From contig CM037792.1 of NCBI GenBank assembly GCA_021229015.1, positions 37,073,398 to 37,137,397 on the forward strand: DNA of 64,000 bases, written 5' to 3'. Below the pieces are notes generated by a model that saw only the letters and a list, made by a program, of their open reading frames with translations, was not told where the DNA came from and made no database searches. This document shows, piece by piece, positions 21,414-32,295 of this stretch. Position 1 is the first letter of the stretch. The number at the start of each line of letters is the position of its first letter. The stretch is from Solen grandis (Eukaryota > Mollusca > Bivalvia > Adapedonta > Solenidae). Position numbers and translations under genes: made by a program.

Positions 21414-24400
21414 GTATGTGACAAACACTCACCTCTAGTTTCCGTCGCTTGGTCCTGTGTCTCTTAATTCTGTACTGACATTTTCTGTGTCACTATTCAG
21501 TATGCATCACAAAAATAAGTGCAAGTTTCTCAGAAAAAGTCTGAAGAAAAAACTGACAGGAAGTTTCCACTTACAAAGGGAGCTAAATATGAAATGACTG
21601 AAATGAGAATATTTTCTCACTTTCAGAGTTATGCCCCATTTTCATTTATATATAAGCTTTGCTTACATTTTATCAAACAATCTAACCTTATTAGTCAGCT
21701 ATTCAAACAGGATCTTGCTTCATGTTTCCACTACAACTTTGAACTTTTCTTTTAGAGGGTTAATCTGTTAAAACTGAATACAGATAAATAGGTAAATGCT
21801 TGTCATATGAAATAAAGATTGTTGAATGTTAAATCACAAGTTCCACAACATCCTGTGAGGGTTATACATGTATCTCTGTGAGGGTTATACATGTATCACT
21901 GTGAGGGTTATACCTGTATCACTGTGAGGGTTATACCTGTATCACATTGAGGGTTATACATGTATCACTGTGAGGGTTATACCTGTATCACTGTGAGGGT
22001 TATAACTGTATCACAATGAGGGTTATACCTGTATCACTGTGAGGGTTATACCTGTATCACTGTGAGGGTTATACCTGTATCACATTGAGGGTTATACATG
22101 TATCACTGTGAGGGTTATACCTGTATCACTGTGAGGGTTATACCTGTATCACTGTGAGGGTTATACCTGTATCACTGTGAGGGTTATACCTGTATCACTG
22201 TGAGGGTTATACCTGTATCACTGTGAGGGTTATACCTGTATCACTGTGAGGGTTATACCTGTATCACTGTGAGGGTTATACCTGTATCACTGTGAGGGTT
22301 ATACATGTATCACTGTGAGGGTTATACCTGTATCACTGTGAGGGTTATACCTGTATCCACTGTGAGGGTTATACATGTATCACTGTGAGGGTTATACCTG
22401 TATCACTGTGAGGGTTATACATGTATCACTGTGAGGGTTATACCTGTATCACTGTGAGGGTTATACATGTATCACTGTGAGGGTTATACATGTATCACTG
22501 TGAGGGTTATACCTGTATCACTGTGAGGGTTATACTGTATCACTGTGAGGGTTATACCTGTATCACTGTGAGGGTTATACCTGTATCACTGTGAGGGTTA
22601 TACATGTATCACTGTGAGGGTTATACATGTATCACTGTGAGGGTTATACATGTATCACTGTGAGGGTTATACATGTATCACTGTGAGGGTTATACATGTA
22701 TCACTGTGAGGGTTATACCTGTATCACTGTGAGGGTTATACCTGTATCACTGTGAGGGTTATACATGTATCACTGTGAGGGTTATACCTGTATCACTGTG
22801 AGGGTTATACATGTATCACTGTGAGGGTTATACCTGTATCACTGTGAGGGTTATACCTGTATCACTGTGAGGGTTATACACTGTATCACTGTGAGGGTTA
22901 TACCTGTATACTGTGAGGGTTATACCTGTATCACTGTGGGGTTATACATGTATCACTGTGAGGGTTATACCTGTATCACTGTGAGGGTTATACCTGTATC
23001 ACTGTGAGGGTTATACCTGTATCACTGTGAGGGTTATACATGTATCACTGTGAGGGTTATACCTGTTCACTGTAGGGTTATACCTGTATCACTGTGAGGG
23101 TTATACCTGTATCACTGTGAGGGTTATACCTGTATCACTGTGAGGGTTATACCTGTATCACTGTGAGGGTTATACCTGTATCACTGTGAGGGTTATACCT
23201 GTATCACTGTGAGGGTTATACCTGTATCACTGTGAGGGTTATACCTGTATCACTGTGAGGGTTATACCTGTATCACTGTGAGGGTTATACCTGTATCACT
23301 GTGAGGGTTATACCTGTATCACTGTGAGGGTTATACCTGTATCACTGTGAGGGTTATACCTGTATCACTGTGAGGGTTATACCTGTATCACTATGAGGGT
23401 TATACCTGTATCACTGTGAGGGTTATACCTGTATCACTGTGAGGGTTATACCTGTATCACTGTGAGGGTTATACCTGTATCCCTGTGAGGGTTATACCTG
23501 TTCAAATGTGAGGTTATACATGTATCCCTGTGAGGGTTATACCTGTATCACTGTGAGGGTTATACATGTATCACTGTGAGGGTTATACCTGTATCACTGT
23601 GAGGGTTATACCTGTATCACTGTGAGGGTTATACCTGTATCACTGTGAGGGTTATACCTGTATCACTGTGAGGGTTATACCTGTATCACTGTGAGGGTTA
23701 TACCTGTATCACTGTGAGGGATATACCTGTATCACTGTGAGGGTTATACCTGTATCACTGTGAGGGTTATACCTGTATCACTGTGAGGGTTATACCTGTA
23801 TCACTGTGAGGGTTATACCTGTATCACTGTGAGGTTATACCTGTATCACTGTGAGGGTTATACCTGTATCACTGTGCAGGTTATACCTGTATCACTGTGA
23901 GGGTTATACCTGTATCACTGTGAGGGTTATACCTGTATCACTGTGAGGGTTATACCTGTATCACTGTGAGGGTTATACCTGTATCACTGTGAGGGTTATA
24001 CCTGTATCACTGTGAGGGTTATACCTGTGTCACTGTTAGGGTTATACTGTATCACTGTGAGGGTTATACTGTATCACTGTGAGGGTTATACCTGTATCAC
24101 TGTGAGGGTTATACCTGTATCACTGTGAGGGTTATACCTGTGTCACTGTTAGGGATATACATGTATCACTGTGAGGGTTATACCTGTATCACTGTGAGGG
24201 TTATACCTGTATCACTGTGAGAGTTATACACGTATCACTGTGAGAGTTATACATGTATCACTGCTCACTACTTGGAATCAGTCAAAACATTAATCCTTTA
24301 TACTTTCTACCACCATATTCTTTGTCTACCCATGCTATTGTATGGTCTGATATGTGCTGAAAGACAAACAAAAATCTACTCCCTTTTATTAGCTTTGTCA

Positions 24401-24450
24401 CAATCTTTTTTGTCTCCCTGCTCTCACTTTTATAATTATTTGATTTACAG
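21414..24450 (+). other. POLR3H intron 3
   Basis: Most of this intron is the 23-bp minisatellite listed below. The flanking parts (21414-21851 and 24264-24450) show nothing else; the open frame at 21519-21755 is not supported. Confidence 0.85.
21852..24263. repeat. 23-bp minisatellite, about 105 units, inside a POLR3H intron
   Basis: The consensus unit is ACTGTGAGGGTTATACCTGTATC (given as ACTGTGAGGGTTAT plus ACCTGTATC). The main polymorphism is ACCTGTA versus ACATGTA; the latter makes the 10-bp palindrome ATACATGTAT. A few units have 1-2-base indels (near 22356, 22530, 22880, 22910, 23060, 23505, 23835, 24045). The long run at about 23080-23470 is nearly homogeneous for ACCTGTA, suggesting recent expansion, while the edges are diverged. 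Confidence 0.97.
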
Positions 24451-24514
24451 TGACCCTAGGGTTTTTTGATGACATCATGATACCTGCAGATGCTCTACAA
24501 CATCCTACCAGATT
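24451..24514 (+). CDS. POLR3H: POLR3H, coding exon 4
   Basis: The acceptor TTTACAG ends at 24450 and the donor GTATCC starts at 24515. It encodes (V)TLGFFDDIMIPADALQHP, TR and two bases of the next codon, matching the LGFFDDI strand conserved in RPC8 proteins. Phase 1 in, 2 out. Confidence 0.93.
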
Positions 24515-25904
24515 GTATCCTTTATCACTTATCACACACTCTATGCATTTCAATGGACAAGACATGTAATGATTAATCTAACAACATTTGAATGTTATTT
24601 TCAGATGACTTTTTCTCTCCTGATTTACTTTTTTAGCAGAAACACACTTCAGATATATCCATTTTCATTAATTCTGCTCTCATTTTTAAAATGGATACAG
24701 ATATTAATGATTCCTTGAGTATTCAATTTTTTTCATTTCTTCTTTAAACATTGTACATGTACACTGCTTAGGTAGAACTGGAAATTCATATTTATTTTGT
24801 AGTAGTATGTTTAACATTTTATTAATGAACAATGACTGAAACAAGTAAAACCAGATTAAATGGCTATATTTTTTTTTCAATATTCTCTCCTGCAACAAGT
24901 AATTAGAAAATATGTATATCAACCATATGCATGTACATTCATAACAAAAGTTTATATTAAGTGTAGTAAGCAAATTTTGACAGCCAAATGGTGATGAAAA
25001 TGTTTGAACAAAGTCTATATAAGAGCCATGTTTAGCGGTATCCACTGGAGAAGAATTTTTGTGATCTCTGCATGTTATTGTGTAAATGCTTACAATGGAG
25101 AAATATGTTTTAAAGTATATTTAAGAACTTTAAAAATACCACACCTGGAAAATATTGAATATTTTATTATATGTTTTTCATTGATTTTAGGTTATTTAGA
25201 AATGTAATTAGGCATATTTCAGCAATAGATTGGTGCACGTTTTACATCCTACTTTTATTTTATCACTGAAGAAAAGACAACTTTAATGGAGGTGTCAACC
25301 TGTCAAAAACAAGTTGTACACAAAACTAGAAGTCAATTCTTTAAATAAAACTATTATTCTACCTTTTTTCTTTTAATGGCTGCTATTTACATTTGAAACA
25401 TACTACATATACATTAATATTTTCATTTCAATCTTTTCATTTAACAGCATTTGACATAATTCTTATGAATAAATATTGAGGGGTAAGAGCGAAACTGTAC
25501 TAAGTGCTAATATATTTATATGCACTTAGCTTTAACCCCTCCATATTGATTAATTGGCAAAAAAGTTTTATAAGAATTTATAATCTTAAGTTTTAATAAT
25601 TTAGTTTCTATGTTATCATAATCACAAAGGTAGCCTTTTTCTTAACCCTTTCCCTCATAGAGGAAACCATGAAAAGACCTATGTGAACAACATAAAACCA
25701 GATCAGCCTGTGAGTAACTCGCAGGCTGATCAGGTTTTATACTGTTCGCTGCTCCTCAGTGGTCTGGAAATGAGGATTTTGTAATTAAATTTGGTAAGGT
25801 TTAACTGTGGTTTCCTGCAGATCAGGCTTTATGTGGTACCTAATGAGTGCGTCAAAATGAGTTTATATGAGGGAAAGGGTTAAATTGTCCCTTAACATTA
25901 TGAG
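24515..25904 (+). other. POLR3H intron 4
   Basis: AT-rich, with an imperfect foldback near 25495-25555 (GTACTAAGTGCTAATATATT with AGCACTTAGC-like partner; TATTGAGGGGT with ACCCCTCCATA). A piggyBac-like MITE occupies 25642-25883. No gene inside. Confidence 0.8.
25642..25883. mobile_element. piggyBac-like foldback MITE touching the POLR3H exon 5 acceptor
   Basis: A 242-bp TTAA-bounded copy in the same orientation as that at 19394. Its right end is only 21 bases from the first coding base of exon 5 (25905), so the branch-point region of the intron now lies within, or next to, transposon sequence. Confidence 0.87.
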
Positions 25905-25950
25905 TGATGAGAATGAGCAGCTGTGGGCGTGGGAGTATGAAGTGGAGGAT
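25905..25950 (+). CDS. POLR3H: POLR3H, coding exon 5, cut by a sequence gap
   Basis: After an ATTATGAG acceptor, one base completes the codon from exon 4 (Phe) and the frame reads DENEQLWAWEYEVED, matching the conserved VWxWEYE strand of RPC8. The exon enters the run of N at 25951. The remaining approximately 65-70 residues are not visible anywhere in the window. Confidence 0.9.
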
Positions 25951-26050
25951 NNNNNNNNNNNNNNNNNNNNNNNNNNNNNNNNNNNNNNNNNNNNNNNNNN
26001 NNNNNNNNNNNNNNNNNNNNNNNNNNNNNNNNNNNNNNNNNNNNNNNNNN
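25951..26050. other. Assembly gap of 100 N
   Basis: Exactly 100 undetermined bases. This is a common placeholder for a gap of unknown size. The sequence changes from gene to dense repeats across it, so the join is not proven by the sequence. Confidence 0.95.
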
Positions 26051-26344
26051 TTAAATTTTGATAAAATCGGTCCAGAAATAATGGCTGTAGACCGCGAACA
26101 AACTTTTTCACCTGACGTCAAATCTGACGTAATGTGACGTCATATGAATATGAAATTCATTGCATTCAAAAGCACATGGTTTGAAATATATGCCATAAAA
26201 TTTTCATTGATCTGAGTCAATGACAACACCTCGAAATTAACACAAATATAAGAGGAAGAAAAAAAGAATAAGAAGAAGAATAATAAAAAACAGTACAAAC
26301 CCAATAGGACTTTCTGCCGAAAGGGCAGAAAGTCCTAATAAACA
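26051..26344 (+). mobile_element. Helitron-like element tail with 3' hairpin
   Basis: This is the right end of an element whose left part is lost in the gap. It has the ATGGCTGTAGACCGCG block, CRE sites near 26114-26142, an AAGAAGAAT tract and the hairpin AGGACTTTCTGCC / GGCAGAAAGTCCT at 26306-26336. The next element head (CTAG at 26345) follows at once. Confidence 0.75.
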
Positions 26345-27295
26345 CTAGATGTCATTCGTTTAAACGAATGATAGGACTTTCTGCAACATCTGCTTTATAT
26401 AGTATATATAGAAGATGACATAATAGATAATCTGTCCAAATTGCAACTTTCTATCTCCTCTATTTCTATATAAAATAGCACAAATAGAACACATTCTGTG
26501 AATTTTAATAAAAGTCCGCCCATATCTTGCACATGTAGTTTACATACAAAATTTATACTATGTCATATGACATGAAAGAAAAATGAAACAGTGTTCAAAT
26601 GTAAGTTTCTAACTTTCATCACACATAGAATTTCATCACTCCAGCTCAGTTGTAACCTTGTTTAATTTTAGCCTCATTAGGAAGAAGTATTGAATATTTG
26701 TATAGTGCTATATCCTTTCGACACCTGTAACGTAGTTAATCGTATTTAGCGATTTTGGCGTGTTTGGGCTTCCGTAGTTTTGCCATAAATTCCTGGAATT
26801 TCGAACTATGGTGATATTTTGAAAGGTAACATCCCAGCCTACAAACTGATGCAATATGAATATCGTTAGCATAACAATGCAGTTTTTAGATGGTCTAAAA
26901 TGTGGGGCTGCGTGTGTTTTTCAAGGCTTCAAACTGCTCGCTAGCTACATAGTGTTGCAAATACGGATTTTTGTCTTGTGCCGTTGTACATGTATTAACT
27001 TCAATGCTTATTTTGGAAACAGTCAACATTCGACAAAAAACAACAAAAAAAACAACAACAACAAAATCAAGATATAGCCCATCAATTGCAATTTGATATT
27101 TTTTTTTTTTTTTTTTTTTTCACCTGACGTCAAATCTGACGTAATGTGACGTCATATGAATATGAAATTCATTGCATTCAAAAGCACATGGTTTGAAATA
27201 TATGCCATAAAATTTTCATTGATCTGAGTCAATGACAACACCTCGAAATTAACACAAATATAAGAGGAAGAAAAAAAGAATAATAAGAAGAATAA
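26345..27295 (+). mobile_element. Helitron-like element with poly-T block (head type AACATCTGC)
   Basis: The head is CTAG, then the palindrome ATTCGTTTAAACGAAT and AGGACTTTCTGC, then a roughly 700-bp block (26390-27098) shared with 52640-53343 and 59725-60436. A T tract at 27099-27120 is followed abruptly by a partial CRE-type monomer and an AAGAATAAT tail. The shared open frame (26856-27077) is not evidence of a gene. Here the CRE core is cut short compared with the other two copies. Confidence 0.75.
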
Positions 27296-27465
27296 CTAGA
27301 TTTCATTCGTTGATACGAATGATAGGACTTTCTGCTAACATTGAAAAATATAAAGATTAATTCCGTAAGAAAGAATATATATTAAATTCCCTACCTTTTA
27401 CTTTTTTTTTTTCGTATGGACTTCTCATGCATGAACTTTTTGAAATAAGCCATATTCCAAAAATA

Positions 27466-28413
27466 AACAAGTAACTGGTGTTGCAAGCAACACATGAGTC
27501 CCCTACCGGTGAGGTGCATAATTTTTCCATTACCACACTAACCAGAATTTTGGTCCAAGAAAAATAAGACTTTGGTTAAAGTAAATGTAAGGGAATATTT
27601 AAGTTATGACCATTTAAGCAAGACTTACATGTAGAGTTGTTGTCTCTGCTGTGCCCACTATACAATTCATGCAAGCAAGACAGATGCAAGAAATAGAATT
27701 ATTAATAGTTACCTTGCCTGATCCAAAATGTTTTTCTTTAGTCTTTAGTCTTGTTGATGAGAAATGAGAACTTTCACTCTGCATCACCACCCTGACTATA
27801 TACATGCCTTATAAAATTTATTATAAAGTTATCGCGGTCGCGGGATCCCATTTTTTGCCATATTTTCACTATTTCCGTTACCATAGCAACCAAATTTTAG
27901 TCAAAGAACAAAAATAAAATGATGTGCATAATCTACATATTGCCATCTAGTCATATACCAAGTTTCATCAAGTTAGCTTGCTTAGTTATAAAGTTATCAT
28001 GGGATCCCATTTTTGCCATATTTTCACTATTTCCATTAACATAGCAACAACAATTTTAGTTGAAGAACAAAAATAAAACAACGTGCATAATCGACACATT
28101 GCCATCTAGTCATATACCAAGTTTCATCAAGTTAGCTTGCTTAGTTATAAAGTTATCGCGGGATCCCATTTTTGCCATATTTTCACTATTTCCGTTACCA
28201 TAGCAACACAATTTTATGAAGAACAAAAATAAAACGACGTGCATAATCTACACATTGGCATCTAGTCATAAACCAAGTTTCATCAAGTTAGCTTGCTTAG
28301 TTATTAAGTTATCGCGGGATCCAGATTTGAGCGGACAGACAGACGGACGGACGGACGGACGGACGGAGGGCAAACCTATAGTCCCCTCCGGTGTGAACTC
28401 CGGTAGGGGACTA
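27466..28413 (+). mobile_element. pearl-like element with tandem core and (ACGG)n
   Basis: Structure in order: AACAAGTAACTGGTGTTG start, AGTCCCCTACCGGTG motif, unique part, about three tandem core units of roughly 160 bp (each with GGGATCCCATTTTTGCCATA and CATCAAGTTAGCTTGC), a (GACG)n tract at 28336-28369, and a terminal hairpin AGTCCCCTCCGGTG...CCGGTAGGGGACT at 28380-28412. This is the layout described for the bivalve pearl family. Confidence 0.78.
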
Positions 28414-29528
28414 ATAAATCTTTATTTTGATATCGCTTTCTTATAACTTGACCAATTTTACTATTCTAGGTACCAAAATAAATGGCCTGAAATTCCATTG
28501 TAGAATATTTGGTTCTAGTTTTATAGGTATTCAAAATATAAACAATTAAACTTAAACCTCTTAATTCTGCATATCAAAATTCTTTTTTTATTTTCGTGTA
28601 CAGTCGCGGGAATGAAATAGTAAATGCTACCATGCAATAGAATCGTCGACGCGTGTAGCCTCGTGAGTAAAATTCAAATAACGCTTGTACATACGATCGA
28701 GACGACTGTATTACACAACGTTACTAAATTTTGCGCTTTTAGCTAATGCCTAGATCACACATTCAGGATTTTTACTGCCGTCCTTGATAGGACCATTCCC
28801 GATTAAAATGTGTCAAAAGTCTGATCAAGATCCTGTGATTCGTGGCTGGAGATTCAAACTTTTATTAAAATTTGTAAAAACATTTATTTAATCACGACAA
28901 CAATCAGATATTGTTCAGGAGGCGTCCCGATCCAGCCGTTTCCAGCAGAATTCGTCCCGATTATCCCGTTCTCAATCCGATTCTGATCCGATACAGCAGA
29001 ATCTGTCACGACATAGTCACGATTGTAATCCGACTAGACAAAATCGGCTGAGTTTCCCGAATGTTACGGGACGCACCTAACTGTCAGGAGTGCTTGGCCG
29101 ACCTCTCCGGACCATTCCCGACCCGTAGGACTCTGTTACGAACATATACGACTGCGTTCAGACAATGATAGGACATTGAGGATAGTAATCCGACTTTTTC
29201 GCTTTTCGTGTCGTAGCGCTGTCTGATCTCAAACGGGAGCCATAATCGGCACTGTGTGAACGCCGCATTACAAATTAGCTTGCAGCGTCTTGAACGGATG
29301 ACATGTGTTGATCATTTTGTTTCAAACGTCTACACTTTTACACGCTCATGGTATCTCAAGCTGGCAATTAAATTACATTGTACTATAACATATATTTTCA
29401 CATAGGTTATCATTTATCATAAATTTGGAATATAGCTTGTACAACATTTATCGATTGATGCAACAATAAAGTCGGGAAATTGCAATGTTTCAACAACGGT
29501 CTAAATGACATGTGTCAAAACGCTCAAA

Positions 29529-29810
29529 GGTTGGGTTTAATCCCACCGCAGTATTTCAGTCATTTGGAGACGATGTCTACTTAATGCAGTTATAGTGCTG
29601 CCACACTGCAGTATCACGCCGTAGACATGTGGCATGATACCACACCCAGTCACATTATCCTGATACCGAGCCAACCAGTCCTGCAACTACCCTTATATGC
29701 TGAGCGTCAAGCAAGGGAGCTATAACAGTACCATTTTTTACGACTTTGGTATCGAACCCACGACCTCCCGCTCCCGAGGCGGACGCTCTAACCACTCGGC
29801 CACCGGGAAC
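29529..29810 (-). mobile_element. tRNA-derived SINE, full-length-like
   Basis: On the minus strand the head reads TGGCCGAGTGGTTAGAGCG (A-box region) and GGTTCGATACC (B box), close to a Ser/Leu-type tRNA. The central block and an A-rich tail follow. It is a SINE rather than a tRNA gene: the stems do not close after the B box and the same body recurs in six places in this window. Confidence 0.85.
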
Positions 29811-31454
29811 AGTACACTTGTTTAGCTAGTAATATCAATATGATATATGTAAAAAGTTTTTTTTTTTTTTGCAATTTCTATGACTAATACATATCTGTAA
29901 ACTTACATTTTCCGAAAATGCTTCAATTAAGGTGAAAGCGAAAGTAGGATATTTTATGAAAATTCTTACAATTTGCTTTAAATTGGTATTTTTTATGTAA
30001 CTTCCTTATTGTTTTATCAATTTCAAAACTCTAGGTGCCAAAATAATCGTCTTAAAATTCTTACATCTCACTTCTTAATTAAGACTTATTTCTAATGATT
30101 CTTAAGATATAAGCCGTAAAACTCTGACATGACGGCAAAATCGCTGAAATTCTACATGTTTAAATTCTTATTTTTTTATGTAACTTCCTTATACTTTGAT
30201 CAATTTCAAAACTTTAGGTACAAACATAATCTTCTTAAAATTCTCTACATACCATTCGCGAAATGTGTTGACTAATTAATTATGTTAAAAATTACAAAGG
30301 AAAAAAATTTTTAAATTCTTATTTTTGATGTAACTCCCTTATACTTGGGTCAATTTCAAAACTTAAGGTACCAAAATAATTGTCTAGAAATTCTCTACAT
30401 TTCACACGCTTTATGTTTCGGAATATTTTCAATACTTTTTGAGATAGAAGCTCTTAAACCTCCTGAAAATGAAAAAATAACCTAAGCTATATGCACGAAT
30501 TTCGTTTTTTCCCCATTTCTCAATGAATCTTAGGTCAATCATTAAACTGTAAGCATCAAAAGAACGGCCAAACATTGCTTTACAAATAATATTCATCATC
30601 ATATTTTCAAAAATCAAAGATTTTAGAGATATAAACTGTTAAACACACTGGGGGTTACCAAATTTTCATTTTTCTGCCATAACTCAACCGATTCAACCCC
30701 GATCATCAAAAACTAAATATCATCTGAAAGGTCTTTCTAAGCACTACAAATTATATGCATAGTGTCTCGATAGAATATTTACCGTTTTTGAGATATTTAA
30801 GGCCAATTAAAAACACGGTAATTGATATATGACCTTGACCTTTGGGATTTTCCGAAAACGGAAGTGACATGGCTCCATAGAATCTAATACTGCATCTTTA
30901 GACAAAATTTCAAGCAAATCATACAAAAAATAAAGCCTACAGGGCTGAAAAACCGTTAAGTTTTAATACGAAAGTTTTCATAGCATAATGACGTCATGTG
31001 ACGTTATATGACTTTCATCTTTTAAGAATGCAAAGAAAACCTAGAGACTAATATTCAGTCCAAATATCAGCTTTCTAGCTCATCTGAAAGCGATTTTATA
31101 CGCATTTGATATTTGACGTCAATGGTTCGAATGTTGGATTCGCCATAGAACCATTACCATTTCGAATTTTGAAAAAACGGACACCGAAAAGCACAACTAG
31201 AGCCTAATATACATATTCTGTCAAATTTTGATGAAAATCGGCCCAGAAATAATGGCTGTAGACCGCGTACAAACTTTTTCACCTGACGTCAAATCTGACG
31301 TTATATGACGTCATATGAATATAAAATTCATTGCATTCGAAAGCACATGGTTTGAAATATTTGCCATAAAATTTTCATTGTTCTTGGCCATTGGCAACAA
31401 ATCGAAATTAACACAAATACAAGAGGAAGAAAAAAAGAATAAGAAGAATAAGAA

Positions 31455-32295
31455 CTAGATTTCATTCGTTGATACGAATGATAGGACTTTCTGCTAAAAT
31501 TGAAAAATATTAAGATTAATACCGTTAGAAAGAATATATATTAGATTCTCTACCCTTTACTTTTTTTCGTATGGACTTCTTTTAGCTTTGACGTCACATG
31601 ACGCCATAAGTGCTGAAAATTCTTTTGTTAAAAAGCGCATACATTACTCTCATAACTCTGAAATTTTCATTATTCTGAACAACTGGCATCATGTCGAAAT
31701 CATTGCCCTAAAATGAAAATTAAGAAGTATGCTTATGACGTCACATGACGTCATATGACGTCAGGAATCAAAATATTTGTAGAAATTCTGCAGAACTGCA
31801 AACTGTGTAAGTTTCAACTTTCTATCTCATCCTGAAGCTCTTTTATCCTAAAATGAAATTTTCGGTCCTATGTTCGAATCTTATTTCAGCCACAGAACTT
31901 CGGTGTTTCGGAATTTCGGTTAGCTGACAGGATATGCACACCTTTGATTCAAGATGTACCATCTGTGAAAATTTGAAGAAAATCCGACCATAAATGACGG
32001 CTGTAGAGCGCGAACACCATTTTTCACTATTTTTAGCTGTGACGTCATGTGACGTCATAGGGTGCTGAAAATCATTGAAATCAAAATTTCCTCACGTGAC
32101 TAATAAGCCATAAAAATTTCATCGTCCTAGGACTATTGCAACATATAAAAATAAGCGTTTAGTTAGGAAGAAGAAAAGAATAATAATAATAATAAACATA
32201 ACAAACCCAATAGGACTTTCTGCTTTAGGCAGAAAGTCCTAATAATAAACATAACAAACCCAATAGGACTTTCTGCTTTAGGCAAAAAGTCCTAA
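31455..32295 (+). mobile_element. Helitron-like element with A-type core and doubled 3' hairpin
   Basis: Head with CTAG, ATTCGTTGATACGAAT and AGGACTTTCTGC, then about 1.3 A-type monomers (CRE clusters at about 31736-31763 and 32040-32058) and an AGGAAGAAGAAAAG tail. Two 3' hairpins, AGGACTTTCTGC TTTAG GCAGAAAGTCCT type, lie at 32212-32240 and 32265-32293. Confidence 0.8.

Larger units (their letters stand above)
27296..31454 (+). mobile_element. Large composite Helitron-like element, copy 1
   Basis: The head is CTAG, the ATTCGTTGATACGAAT palindrome and AGGACTTTCTGC. Next come an insert with a pearl-like element (27466-28413), a roughly 550-bp block starting near 28745 rich in CCCGAT/ATCCGA, a tRNA-SINE (29529-29810), roughly 190-bp degenerate tandem units (about 29930-30470), a block with GACCTTGACCTTT (30830), and one or two CRE-type monomers ending at an AAGAAGAAT tract. 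Related copies start at 44273 and about 55128. No coding capacity recognised. Confidence 0.7.

Noticed and set aside
5640..24263. CRISPR array interpretation of the 19-bp and 23-bp tandem repeats
   Set aside because: Units are contiguous with no unique spacers, and the window is eukaryotic.
21852..24263. Telomere-like signal because each 23-bp unit contains AGGGTTA
   Set aside because: TTAGGG is not tandemly repeated; the motif occurs once in a 23-bp unit and is interrupted.
29745..29810. True tRNA gene on the minus strand
   Set aside because: A- and B-box regions are present, but the sequence continues into a recurrent SINE body and no acceptor stem closes.
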